A model generated the notes under the pieces. The model worked only from the letters and a program-made list of their open reading frames with translations, did no database searches and was not told the origin of the DNA. Of a stretch of 64,000 nucleotides of DNA, positions 50,070-58,575 are shown in pieces. A program made the position numbers and the translations under genes. The first letter of the stretch is position 1. Each line of letters starts with the position of its first letter. The stretch comes from Agathobaculum sp. NTUH-O15-33 (lineage in GTDB: Bacteria > Bacillota > Clostridia > Oscillospirales > Butyricicoccaceae). The stretch spans positions 558,001-622,000 of the forward strand of contig NZ_CP136187.1 of the NCBI RefSeq assembly GCF_033193315.1, read 5' to 3'.

Positions 50070-51827
50070 ATGTTAGATGGATTATTCTTATCTGTGCTGA
50101 ACATGAGCATAACGGCAAGCCTTGTAATACTCGTTGTGCTTCTGGTAAGGCTTCTACTGAAAAAAGCTCCCAAAACTTTTTCTTATGCTCTATGGATAGT
50201 TGTTTTGTTTCGGCTTATTTGTCCGTTTTCATTTGAAAGTGCGATTGGCTTGCTGCCTATTAACAAAACCCCCATTCCACAGGATATTATGTATAGCACC
50301 GAGCCACAAATTGATACAGGGATAAATATAGTCGATAGCATCGTAAATCCGATACTGCCCGTTGCAAACAATATGGGTGAGAGCATTAATCCTTTGCAGG
50401 TGTGGGTACTTGTTGGAAGTACCATTTGGGTATTTGGTATGCTGATAATGCTAATTTATAGCATTATACAATTTGTGAGGTTAAAGCGAAAACTTGTTGG
50501 TGCAACACCGCTGCGAGGTAATATTTATCTTGCAGACCACATTAGCTCCCCCTTTGTCATGGGATTTATTAAACCTAACATATATTTGCCATCTTCAATG
50601 GCTAAAACTGAACAGGCATTTATCATTGCACACGAAAACTACCATATAAAGCGATTTGACCATATTGCAAGGATCCTCGGATTTATCGCTCTCACTATCC
50701 ACTGGCTTAACCCCCTTGTATGGCTTGCCTTTGTTTTATCGGGTAAGGATATGGAAATGTCATGTGATGAGGCTGTGATGAGGGAAATGGATACTGATAT
50801 TCGTGCGGAATACTCCAAGTCCTTACTGCGTTTTGCGACAGGCAGAAAAATTATTGCTGCCACACCTCTCGCCTTTGGCGAGGGCGATACAAAAGAAAGG
50901 GTAAAAAATGTCATGCAGTATAAAAGACCGATGCTGTGGGTGTCTATCATTGCAGTTATAGCGGTTGTCTGCGTTGTTGTAGGATTAATGAGCAATTCTA
51001 AATCAGAACCGGCATCAACACAAACGGGAAATCAGTCAATTGAACAATTATGGGAAAATCGCACAGAGTATGTAGGCAATAATGTAGCTGTAGGAAATAT
51101 TATCTTAGGTCTTAGCTTCCCCGAAAAATTAAAATACAATGGAATTGAACTTCATACATCAGAGCCGCCTTATAGCATCACTGTGGACTTTGAGACTGAC
51201 ACCGACACGAGAAACTTTTACACAGGGGAACTCAATCAAACACCACTAAAACAAAATGCAATTATTATGTTCTCTTTAATTGAAAATGTAGAACAAATTA
51301 TTTTTAATTTTGATGATGGTAAAAACCCATACGCCGAAACCTTTTACCGAGATTCAGCCCAAGCGATTATGGAAGATGAAAATTTGTTTGCAAGGACAGA
51401 AACTCTGGAAAGCTTTATTAGCTTTATAGAAGAAATATCAATTAAGTTGGATGCCAACACAGATGTGCAAAGCAATTCGCAAAGAGATATGAAATATAAA
51501 ACAGAGTCAGAATTTCTTAACAGTCCAGACGGTGTGAAATTTCAGTCCACGGCTTACAAGGCAGCTAAAGCATATCTAAGCGGCAATACAGATGAGCTGT
51601 TGCAATATGCTACGGAAAGCCTAACAATTGACACAACGCATGATTTATTCAAAGACATTGACTACATGATTTTGAAATGGAGCCTTGATGATATAAAGGA
51701 TAAGGACAAAATTCACGCTGCTTATGAGTTTAAGCTAAAGGGAGATGATTCCGTTTCTTATGTATCAATGGAACTGATAAGGCTTGATAGTGAATGGAAA
51801 GTTGATACTGTAGGAATAGAAAAATAG
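50070..51827 (+). CDS. BlaR1-like M56 peptidase with large extracellular domain, 585 aa
   Basis: Membrane segments at about residues 5 to 25, 35 to 50, 105 to 130 and 285 to 305. The M56 zinc motif HENYHIKRFDH and the downstream EMSCDEAVM give the ligands. The extracellular C-terminal about 270 residues are not a penicillin-binding domain. They hold a lipoprotein-like linker and two small domains of the kind attached to M56 proteins in Clostridia. The gene looks AT-rich against its neighbours and probably arrived with the mobile element. Confidence 0.85.
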   Translation: MLDGLFLSVLNMSITASLVILVVLLVRLLLKKAPKTFSYALWIVVLFRLICPFSFESAIGLLPINKTPIPQDIMYSTEPQIDTGINIVDSIVNPILPVANNMGESINPLQVWVLVGSTIWVFGMLIMLIYSIIQFVRLKRKLVGATPLRGNIYLADHISSPFVMGFIKPNIYLPSSMAKTEQAFIIAHENYHIKRFDHIARILGFIALTIHWLNPLVWLAFVLSGKDMEMSCDEAVMREMDTDIRAEYSKSLLRFATGRKIIAATPLAFGEGDTKERVKNVMQYKRPMLWVSIIAVIAVVCVVVGLMSNSKSEPASTQTGNQSIEQLWENRTEYVGNNVAVGNIILGLSFPEKLKYNGIELHTSEPPYSITVDFETDTDTRNFYTGELNQTPLKQNAIIMFSLIENVEQIIFNFDDGKNPYAETFYRDSAQAIMEDENLFARTETLESFISFIEEISIKLDANTDVQSNSQRDMKYKTESEFLNSPDGVKFQSTAYKAAKAYLSGNTDELLQYATESLTIDTTHDLFKDIDYMILKWSLDDIKDKDKIHAAYEFKLKGDDSVSYVSMELIRLDSEWKVDTVGIEK

Positions 51828-52088
51828 CCCGCTTTCCAAGTTAACAACAAAAAGAAAGAGGATTGTCATGTTTTTTGATGCTTTCAAAACCAATAAAACT
51901 AAAAAAGGAGTATAACACCACAATCCGCCTGTGATACCTTAGCTTCTTATTGCCCAAACACACAAAAGAATAGTTATGTCAATGCCCGATTGAAGTTATT
52001 TAAGTCGGGCATTTTTGCGTTCATGGTGCTGCATTGCCGTTCCCCACCGCCCCCATTCAGACAAAAAAATCTAAATGGAGGAACGGTT
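51828..52088 (+). other. Gene-free junction of the decayed mobile element
   Basis: After the peptidase gene there is AT-rich sequence without open frames. A short inverted repeat (GCCCGATTGAAG, later AAGTCGGGC) ends in TTTTTGCG at about 52015, a possible terminator. The remainder up to 52305 is covered by gene fragments. Confidence 0.5.
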
Positions 52089-52263
52089 ATGGAAATCACC
52101 ATACAAATAAACGGACAAGCTCTGCCCATGGAGGTCAGCATTGAGGTCTATACCTTTCTCGACCAAGCAGCACATACTTACCCCCGAACAAATCGCTTGC
52201 CGTAAGGAAACCATGAGCGACAAAATCATGCGGCTAATTAAGCGTGATACTGATACAAAATAA
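52089..52263 (+). pseudogene. Fused gene fragments of an integrative element
   Basis: ATG after TGGAGGAACGGTT opens MEITIQINGQALPMEVSIEVYTFLDQA, the N-terminus of a small sigma-like protein common in Firmicute integrative elements. After about 30 codons another frame takes over, reading LTPEQIACRKETMSDKIMRLIKRDTDTK to a stop at 52263. Two gene ends have been joined by deletion. Confidence 0.6.
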
Positions 52264-52305
52264 AAACCGCACTGTGTCCTTGACAAATTGTCCGAAAGGC
52301 TGGCG

Positions 52306-53562
52306 TTATAAGGGAGTGTTTGCATAGTCAGAACCGGGCCGCGCCGCCGAGCGTTTGCCCGCGCCAATGGCGAAGCTTGCGGCCGCCGCGACGGCCGCCA
52401 ACAGCATATTCACCGCCCATAGCGGCATATAGCCCAACCCCGCTTTGACGAGCACACCCCCGAGATAGGAGCTTACAAACGCGCCGATCTGATGTCCGAT
52501 CAAGGTGAAACCGTATAGGATGGCCATTTGATCGGCCCCGAATTTGCGGGTGATAATACCGGAGGTGGGCGGCACGGTGGCGTCGCCGCTCATGCCAAGC
52601 AGCGCTGTGGCGACAAAGGCAAAGGGAACCGTCTTTGGCAAAATTAAAAAACCTAAAGAAATAAAGACTCTTGCGGCATAGACGCAGCCAAGAATATTTT
52701 TCATACGAAATTTCGTGCCGAGAAAACCAACGGCCACAGCGCCTATCATCGTGGCGACCCCGTAAACAGTCAGGGTAAGAGAAGCCGTTTTCCCGGGGAT
52801 GCCATAGGACAGGTATTGTGAAAACAAGTGACTTTCTATGATCGACATATTGAAGCCGCAGGTGGAAAAACCGATGGCGATCAAGCGGTAGTCCCGATCT
52901 TGAAGCGCTTCCTTTAAAATAGAAGAGAGCGACCGATCGCGCAGGCTTTCGTCTTTCGGCTGTATCGCAGTCGCCTGATTCGTTCTGGCAAGCCAAAGGG
53001 CGACGGGGACCATCGTGAGGAAGGGGAGCGCGGTAACAGTCATGGCGGTATGGATACCAAATTTGGAAATAAGGGTTTCGAGGCCGGGGGACATCAGCGC
53101 ATCCCCAATGCCGGCGCTTGCCTGCACGATACCGGAAACAACGGCCGCACGGCGTTCTCCAAGGATCGGCGTGATCGCGCCCATCACGATACCAAAGCAT
53201 AGCCCCGTTGTTCCAAACGGTAAAACCAAGCCGAAGAAAATAAAAAGCGAGGGTAGGCCTCGGCATAAGGGCGTGACGGCAAGGCCGGTCACGGTGAATA
53301 AGATGCCGAGAAGGATCACAAAGGTGTTGGATTTTTTTAGCGCCAACATGCCGAGAAAGGGCTGCGCGAATCCATATACCAAGGCCCCCGCGCCAATGCA
53401 CAGGCTGACGCCCGCGTAATCCACGCCCGTTACCGGGAGCAGTCCGTTCATCATGATCCCATAATTATCATGAACGCCCTGCATCACGCCGTGGACTAGG
53501 CAGGCTGCTGCCACAATGATGATCGCCTGAAAAATTCCCTTTGTTTTCTCGTTATCCCGCAT
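52306..53562 (-). CDS. MFS transporter, 418 aa
   Basis: Twelve membrane segments. N-terminal GIFQAIIIVAAACLVHGVMQGVHDNYGIMMNGLLP and the GFAQPFLGMLALKKSN loop place it among MFS carriers of the CynX/oxalate-like group. The ATG at 53562 is the last start before the first membrane segment; the frame is open 32 codons further without a good start. Divergent from a LysR gene that probably controls it. Confidence 0.85.
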   Translation of the reverse strand: MRDNEKTKGIFQAIIIVAAACLVHGVMQGVHDNYGIMMNGLLPVTGVDYAGVSLCIGAGALVYGFAQPFLGMLALKKSNTFVILLGILFTVTGLAVTPLCRGLPSLFIFFGLVLPFGTTGLCFGIVMGAITPILGERRAAVVSGIVQASAGIGDALMSPGLETLISKFGIHTAMTVTALPFLTMVPVALWLARTNQATAIQPKDESLRDRSLSSILKEALQDRDYRLIAIGFSTCGFNMSIIESHLFSQYLSYGIPGKTASLTLTVYGVATMIGAVAVGFLGTKFRMKNILGCVYAARVFISLGFLILPKTVPFAFVATALLGMSGDATVPPTSGIITRKFGADQMAILYGFTLIGHQIGAFVSSYLGGVLVKAGLGYMPLWAVNMLLAAVAAAASFAIGAGKRSAARPGSDYANTPL

Positions 53563-53697
53563 CGTGTCGATCGTCCTTTCGGTATTTCGGATTGCATCCC
53601 GCCCTGCTTTCCTATATAATACACACAAGAAAAGGTTTTGTAAAATTGAAATATTCAAAATAACGATTCGATAAAACTGAATTATTGAGGAGAAAAC

Positions 53698-54606
53698 ATG
53701 GATCTGAAATACTTACATACCTTCCGCACGATCGTAAGCGAAGGCGGATTCTGCAAGGCCGCGGAAAAGTTAAACTACACGCAATCCACCATCACCTTTC
53801 AGATCGGACGGCTCGAGCAGGAATTATCCGCAAATCTTTTTGAAAAGATCGGGCGCAAAATGGTCCTGACAAAAGCGGGCGAGCATCTGGTGCCCTACGT
53901 TGATGAGATTCTGCAATCCGTTGACAAACTGCGCTTTTTTGAGGATGATATAGCGCAATGCCAAGGGGATATTAGGATCGGTATCGCCGAAACCATGCTG
54001 TGCTACCAATTCCCCGCGATCCTGAAAGAATTTCATAGGCGAGCGCCCAAGGCCCGCTTGTTTTTGCGCTCTATGAACTGCTATGATATCCGCAATGAGC
54101 TTTTTGCGGGCACGCTGGATATCGGCGTTTTTTACGAGGATGTCGGCGGCTTTGGCTCGGGCCTCACGACGCAGACCTTGGGCGGTTATCCGCTTATTCT
54201 GGTGGCTTCGCCCGAAGTGAAACGCGGTTTCCCGGATTTTGTTACGCCGGACCGGGTCGTGCCGGTCCCGTTTATCATCAACGAGCCAAACTGTATCTTC
54301 AGGCAGCTGTTTGAGCAATACCTGCGGGAAAAGTCCATCATCCTCGACCACACCATTGAATTGTGGAGCATTCCCACCATCAAAAACCTTGTCAAAAATG
54401 ATGTCGGCGTTTCTTTCCTGCCCGCCTTCACGGTGCGGGAAGAGCTGGAAAGCGGCGCGCTGGTAGAAATTCCGATCGATCTGTCGGATGCGACCATCAC
54501 GGCTGTTTGCGCGCACCATAAAAACAAGTGGATCAGTCCGCTGATGCGGCTGTTTCTGGATCTGTGCAGTGAAAAGCTGCCGATAAAAAAGGCCGCGGTC
54601 ATCTGA
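53698..54606 (+). CDS. LysR-type transcription regulator, 302 aa
   Basis: N-terminal winged HTH (MDLKYLHTFRTIVSEGGFCKAAEKLNYTQSTITFQIGRLEQELSANLFEK) and a C-terminal effector-binding domain of usual length. Encoded divergently from the MFS gene, the classic LysR arrangement, with 135 bases between them. RBS GAGGAGAAAAC. Confidence 0.93.
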   Translation: MDLKYLHTFRTIVSEGGFCKAAEKLNYTQSTITFQIGRLEQELSANLFEKIGRKMVLTKAGEHLVPYVDEILQSVDKLRFFEDDIAQCQGDIRIGIAETMLCYQFPAILKEFHRRAPKARLFLRSMNCYDIRNELFAGTLDIGVFYEDVGGFGSGLTTQTLGGYPLILVASPEVKRGFPDFVTPDRVVPVPFIINEPNCIFRQLFEQYLREKSIILDHTIELWSIPTIKNLVKNDVGVSFLPAFTVREELESGALVEIPIDLSDATITAVCAHHKNKWISPLMRLFLDLCSEKLPIKKAAVI

Positions 54607-54620
54607 CCGCAGCCTTTTTT
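54585..54620 (+). terminator. Terminator after lysR gene
   Basis: AAAAAAGGC-CGCGGTC pairs with GACCGCAGCC-TTTTTT around ATCT. It overlaps the last codons of the gene. Confidence 0.85.
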
Positions 54621-54636
54621 GTCATAAAAGTGCAAT

Positions 54637-54667
54637 AAAAAAGAACGTCCCATGGGCGTTCTTTTTA
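54637..54667 (-). terminator. Terminator of the cold-shock gene
   Basis: AAAAAGAACG pairs with CGTTCTTTTT around TCCCATGGG; a U-run on the minus strand follows the cold-shock gene. Confidence 0.8.
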
Positions 54668-54676
54668 TAAGTCAAC

Positions 54677-54886
54677 TTATTCCGGGATAACGTTGACAGC
54701 GCGCATCTTGCTGCTGTTCTTGGGATCAACCTCGGACTCGAACGAAACGCGCTGGCCTTCGTTCAGGGACTTGTAACCATCGGACTGGATGGCGGAGAAG
54801 TGAACGAACAGATCGTCGCTGCCGTCGTCGTTCTGGATGAAGCCAAAGCCCTTTTCAGCGTTAAACCATTTTACCGTACCTGTCAT
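54677..54886 (-). CDS. Cold-shock protein, CspA family, 69 aa
   Basis: Complete cold-shock domain with RNP1 KGFGFIQ and RNP2 DLFVHFSAI; binds single-stranded nucleic acid as RNA chaperone. ATG is preceded by AGGAGGTATCTGAGATT. The gene has a long 5' leader of about 120 bases, typical for cold-shock mRNAs. Confidence 0.95.
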   Translation of the reverse strand: MTGTVKWFNAEKGFGFIQNDDGSDDLFVHFSAIQSDGYKSLNEGQRVSFESEVDPKNSSKMRAVNVIPE

Positions 54887-55042
54887 AATCTCAGATACCT
54901 CCTAAAAAAATTCGATCCTCGTGCCATTAAAAAAACTCACGCTCCGGAAATCATCAAATCGGTCAATGACTTACCGCGAGGTGAGTTGATTGATACATTT
55001 GGACGTGAGTACACTATAACATAGTCGATTGCCGCTTGTCAA
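54887..55042 (-). promoter_or_regulatory. Promoter and long leader of the cold-shock gene
   Basis: On the minus strand TTGACA (55042 to 55037), 18 bases, TATAGT (55018 to 55013). The 120-base leader contains GACGTGAGT and GAGCGTGAG-like repeats and ends with the Shine-Dalgarno. A structured, temperature-responsive leader is likely. Confidence 0.65.
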
Positions 55043-55179
55043 ACCTTATTTGAAAAGGTGCATAAAAAATATTTCGTGTCCAGTAAAAAACAGGAATATT
55101 GTCATTTCCGCTTCCATTTTCCGGCAAAGAACGCGCCGCTGCCGCGCTATACTGGAAAAACAAGGGAGGCATCACGAAC

Positions 55180-57525
55180 ATGGACAAGCAGAAAACCAAA
55201 CGATCGGCGCCGCAGGCAGTGGGGCGGGCGGCGGCGCTCTTCGCGCAGGCTTTTTCAGAGGAACGGCTGCGCTTCTTGCTGCGCGGAATAGAACGGTTCG
55301 CGCTCTGCGCGGTACTCTCGCGCGGCACCGTGCTCGGCGGATATGCCCCTTTCGGACTGGCCATGGCCGCCGCGCTGATGGTGCGCGGGGCAGGGCTTTC
55401 CGCGATCGGCGGCGTGTTCTTCGGCGCGATGCTGCTGCAAGGCGGCACGCGCAGCGCGGTATACGCAGCGGCGGCGCTGCTCGTATTATGCGTGGTCAAT
55501 GTGTGCGGCGGATTAAAATGCGTGCAAAAGCGCTGGTTCGCCTCCACGGTGGCGGCGCTGGCGGGCGCGGCGTGCACCTTTGTGTTCCTGCCTGTCGGGC
55601 AGGCGCTCAACACGGCGGCGATCTTTACTTTCGTGGCCGCGCAGGGGCTTACCTTCGCCGCGTGCTGGGCGTACGGTGTGGCGCTATCGCCGCCGCGCGA
55701 AGAAAGCGATTGGCGAAGGCCGGCCACATTGCTGGCGCTGACCGCGACCGTGCTGCTCTCGCTGGCTGATCTGGACTTTTTCAGCTTACTTGCGCCGGCG
55801 CGGGTGCTGGCGCTGCTTACGGTGCTGGCGGCCGGCTACCTCGGCGGCCCGGCGAGCGGCGCGGCGGCGGGCGTGGCCTTTGGCGCGGCAATGGATTTGT
55901 CGGTTGGGCAGGGGGCGCTGTTTACCTGCTGCTACGGACTGTGCGCGCTGGTTGCGGGCCTGTTCCGCGAAAACGGCCGCGCCCCGTATGCGCTGACCGC
56001 GCTGGGCGCGGGAATCTGCGCCGCGATGCTGGGCGCGGACAGCGTGCTGTTTGTGCCCATGCTGATTGAATTGATCTGCGCGGTGGCGTTTTTCGCCGCT
56101 CTGCCAAGCTTTGTCTGGAACGCGCTGCGGCAAACGCTGCTGCCTGATACGCTGCTGGGCGAGGCCGCGCAAAAGCGCGTGCGCCGTTCAGCGGGACAGT
56201 GCGCGAGCGAGGTGGCGCAGGCGTTTTACGAGCTTTATCTCGCCATGCTCACCGGCGTATCCGCCGGAAAAGCGGCGGGCGACCAGAATGTACATGCGGT
56301 ATTTGACCGTGCGAGCGACCGGGTATGCAAAAATTGCGTGCTTTGTTCGCAGTGCTGGCAGCGCGATTATGTGACCACGCTTGCCGCTTTAAACGATGTG
56401 ACCCAGCCCATGCTCAAACGGGGCCGGGCCGAGCTTTCGGATTTTCCCTATCATTTCGCCTCGCGCTGCGTGCGCCTGCCCGAATTGATGCGCGCGATCA
56501 ACAGCGCGCTGTTTGCCCTGCGAGAACGGCAAAGCCTAAAGCAGCAGGAAGCGGAAAACCAGAACCTGCTGGCGCGGCAATACGCGGGCATCACGGATAT
56601 CCTGCGCCAAGTGAGCGCCGAAGCGACGCAGGACTACACCGCCCAGCCCATGCGGGAGCGGCAGGTACGCCGCTATGCCGCCGCCTTCGGCTGGATCGAC
56701 CGGGTGAGCGTGCTGCGCGACGCGAGCGGGCGCATGGTGGTTGAACTGTACGGCGAGGGCATCGGCGATGTGGAAAAGCAGTCCGGCGGCTTTTCGGCCG
56801 GCCTGTCCGCGCTGCTCGGCGTGGGCCTGACCGCGCCCAAAAGGGTGGAGGACGAGCTTGGCACGCGTCTTGTGATGCGTGAGCGCGCGCCCTTTCGCGC
56901 GGTCGTGGGCGCGGGGCGGCAGCAAAAGGAAGGCTCCGCGGTCTCGGGCGACAGCGGCTGTTATTTCCTGACCGACGACGGCGTGGCCTGCCTCTTGCTC
57001 GCGGACGGTATGGGTACGGGCGCGGCGGCCGCGCAGGACAGCCGCACCCTGCTTTCTTCGATGGAGCGCTTTCTCCGCGCAGGCATCACGCCGGTGGACG
57101 CGCTGAAAGCGGTATCTCCCGCGTTTCGTCTGCGCTCGGCGGGCATGCGCTTCATCACGCTCGACACCTTGACCGTCGACCTATTCACCGGCAAAGCGGA
57201 AAGCCTCAAGTGCGGCGCGGCGCCGTCCTACCTGCGGATCGGTGGGCGCTGGACCAAGCTGGATACGAAGACCCTGCCCATCGGTTTGGCGGAGGAGGAT
57301 GGACACTCCGAGACCGTGCCGCTGCGTCTGGGCCATGGCGATCTGTTCGTGATGCTGTCCGACGGCGTATCGGACGGCGTGGATGACGGATGGGTGCTGG
57401 AGACCCTGCAAAAGCACGCGAGCGAAGGCGCAAAGGAGCTGGCCGCCCATTTGGTGACCGAGGCGCGCGGACGCGGCACGGACGACGACCGGACGGCGCT
57501 GGTGCTGCGTATTGAGAAAAACTGA
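55180..57525 (+). CDS. spoIIE: Stage II sporulation protein E, 781 aa
   Basis: The N-terminal about 300 residues hold ten or so membrane segments. A middle regulatory region follows (CKNCVLCSQCW Cys cluster, typical of Clostridial SpoIIE), then the C-terminal PP2C phosphatase with LADGMGTGAAA and LSDGVSDGVDD metal motifs. It dephosphorylates SpoIIAA to activate sigma-F in the forespore, so the organism is likely a spore former. ATG after GGGAGGCATC. Confidence 0.95.
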   Translation: MDKQKTKRSAPQAVGRAAALFAQAFSEERLRFLLRGIERFALCAVLSRGTVLGGYAPFGLAMAAALMVRGAGLSAIGGVFFGAMLLQGGTRSAVYAAAALLVLCVVNVCGGLKCVQKRWFASTVAALAGAACTFVFLPVGQALNTAAIFTFVAAQGLTFAACWAYGVALSPPREESDWRRPATLLALTATVLLSLADLDFFSLLAPARVLALLTVLAAGYLGGPASGAAAGVAFGAAMDLSVGQGALFTCCYGLCALVAGLFRENGRAPYALTALGAGICAAMLGADSVLFVPMLIELICAVAFFAALPSFVWNALRQTLLPDTLLGEAAQKRVRRSAGQCASEVAQAFYELYLAMLTGVSAGKAAGDQNVHAVFDRASDRVCKNCVLCSQCWQRDYVTTLAALNDVTQPMLKRGRAELSDFPYHFASRCVRLPELMRAINSALFALRERQSLKQQEAENQNLLARQYAGITDILRQVSAEATQDYTAQPMRERQVRRYAAAFGWIDRVSVLRDASGRMVVELYGEGIGDVEKQSGGFSAGLSALLGVGLTAPKRVEDELGTRLVMRERAPFRAVVGAGRQQKEGSAVSGDSGCYFLTDDGVACLLLADGMGTGAAAAQDSRTLLSSMERFLRAGITPVDALKAVSPAFRLRSAGMRFITLDTLTVDLFTGKAESLKCGAAPSYLRIGGRWTKLDTKTLPIGLAEEDGHSETVPLRLGHGDLFVMLSDGVSDGVDDGWVLETLQKHASEGAKELAAHLVTEARGRGTDDDRTALVLRIEKN

Positions 57526-57598
57526 TTTTTACGCGGTCGATTTGGTTTAAAATAAGGCCTGCGCGGTGATACTTCCCATAAAAGGGAGGTATTCCGTT

Positions 57599-57865
57599 AT
57601 GGTCAAAGGTGTGAGCCGGCGTGTGGTCGTGGTGGAGCCGGACAACCGTGCTCTGTTTGAGCAGGCGATTTTTTTAGTGCGCGATCACACGGTGTCGCAG
57701 GGCGAGGTGCTGCGCGAAGCCTGCCGGATCGCGGACCGGTATCTGGTCGCGGGCACGGTGCGGCGGCCTCGGCGGCGCTACCGGCTATGGCAGGTGCTGG
57801 CGGCTTTTGCGCTCGGCGCGGCGGTGAGCTGCCTGATCTGGGCGGCCGCAGTGTTCCTTTTGTAA
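57599..57865 (+). CDS. Small protein with C-terminal membrane anchor, 88 aa
   Basis: ATG after AAAGGGAGGTATTCC. The soluble part RVVVVEPDNRALFEQAIFLVRDHTVSQGEVLREACRIADRYL is followed by a basic stretch and one hydrophobic segment (WQVLAAFALGAAVSCLIWAAAVFLL). Such small tail-anchored proteins occur beside sporulation genes in Clostridia. Function unknown. Confidence 0.7.
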   Translation: MVKGVSRRVVVVEPDNRALFEQAIFLVRDHTVSQGEVLREACRIADRYLVAGTVRRPRRRYRLWQVLAAFALGAAVSCLIWAAAVFLL

Positions 57866-57879
57866 ATAATCTGTCAATT

Positions 57880-57912
57880 ACGGCCCCTGCCACTTGTCTA
57901 GGCGGGGGCCGC
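57880..57912 (+). terminator. GC-rich hairpin after the small gene
   Basis: GGCCCCTGCC pairs with GGCGGGGGCC around ACTTGTCTA. No clear T-run, so termination is only probable. Confidence 0.5.
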
Positions 57913-57922
57913 TTGCTATACT

Positions 57923-57985
57923 GGAATTAGGAATTAGGAATTAGGAATTAGGAATTAGGAATTAGGAATTAGGAATTAGGAATTT
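57923..57985 (+). repeat. Nine tandem copies of heptamer GGAATTA
   Basis: Uninterrupted 7-bp repeat, about 8.9 copies, between the hairpin and the dedA-like gene, ending 35 bases before its start codon. A variable-number repeat candidate. Confidence 0.92.
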
Positions 57986-58019
57986 ACCTGATATAGGTTG
58001 GAAGAAGGTTCAAGATGGT

Positions 58020-58526
58020 ATGACGGCAGATCAATTTTTTGCGCTGTTTCACCAATACGGCCTGATCTTAGTCTGCGCGGTGATGTTTTGTGAATATATG
58101 AATTTGCCCGGTTTTCCGGCGGGCATTATTATGCCGTGCGTTGGCGTGCTGATCGCGCAGAGCGAGCTGTCGCTGTTGCTGACGATCGCGCTGTCCATCG
58201 TTTTCGGCTTGTTGGGCAGTCTGGTGATCTACGCGTTGTGCTACTGGGGCGGCGAGCCGATCATGCGCAAGCTGTTTGGCAAGAGTAAAAAATTCAACTC
58301 TTTTGTCGCACGGTGCAACGATTTTATTGAAATGCACCGGGGCAGAGGGTTGGCCTACTGCCGCATCGTGCCCGTGCTGCGTACCATTGTATCCATCCCC
58401 GCGGGGCTGCTGCGCATGCCGGTCAAATGGTTTATCGGCTGGTCCGCGGCGGGCATCGCGGTATGGAACACGGTGCTGATTTCCTTTGGCTACTTTTTCA
58501 GCGAGAAAATTTTGATCATGTTTTAA
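58020..58526 (+). CDS. DedA family membrane protein, 168 aa
   Basis: The DedA/SNARE-associated pattern: ENYLPGIP-like CEYMNLPGFPAGIIMPCVGVLIA, then YWGGEPIMRKLFGKSKKF and the conserved RIVPVLRTIVSIPAGLLRMPVKWFIGWSAAG. Five or so membrane segments. The family is linked to lipid carrier recycling (undecaprenyl phosphate) and membrane-potential homeostasis. GGTTCAAG upstream is a weak ribosome binding site. Confidence 0.9.
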   Translation: MTADQFFALFHQYGLILVCAVMFCEYMNLPGFPAGIIMPCVGVLIAQSELSLLLTIALSIVFGLLGSLVIYALCYWGGEPIMRKLFGKSKKFNSFVARCNDFIEMHRGRGLAYCRIVPVLRTIVSIPAGLLRMPVKWFIGWSAAGIAVWNTVLISFGYFFSEKILIMF

Positions 58527-58543
58527 ATTAGTGGAATGCTAGC

Positions 58544-58575
58544 AAAACGGGCGGCCTGTGGTCGCCCGTTTTGGT
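58544..58575. terminator. Bidirectional terminator between dedA-like and MATE genes
   Basis: AAAACGGGCG pairs with CGCCCGTTTT around GCCTGTGGT; T or A runs on both strands. Confidence 0.8.

Noticed and set aside
52328..53401. 357-codon minus-strand frame
   Set aside because: Overlaps the MFS gene in another frame; composition is Arg/His-rich as in shadow frames.
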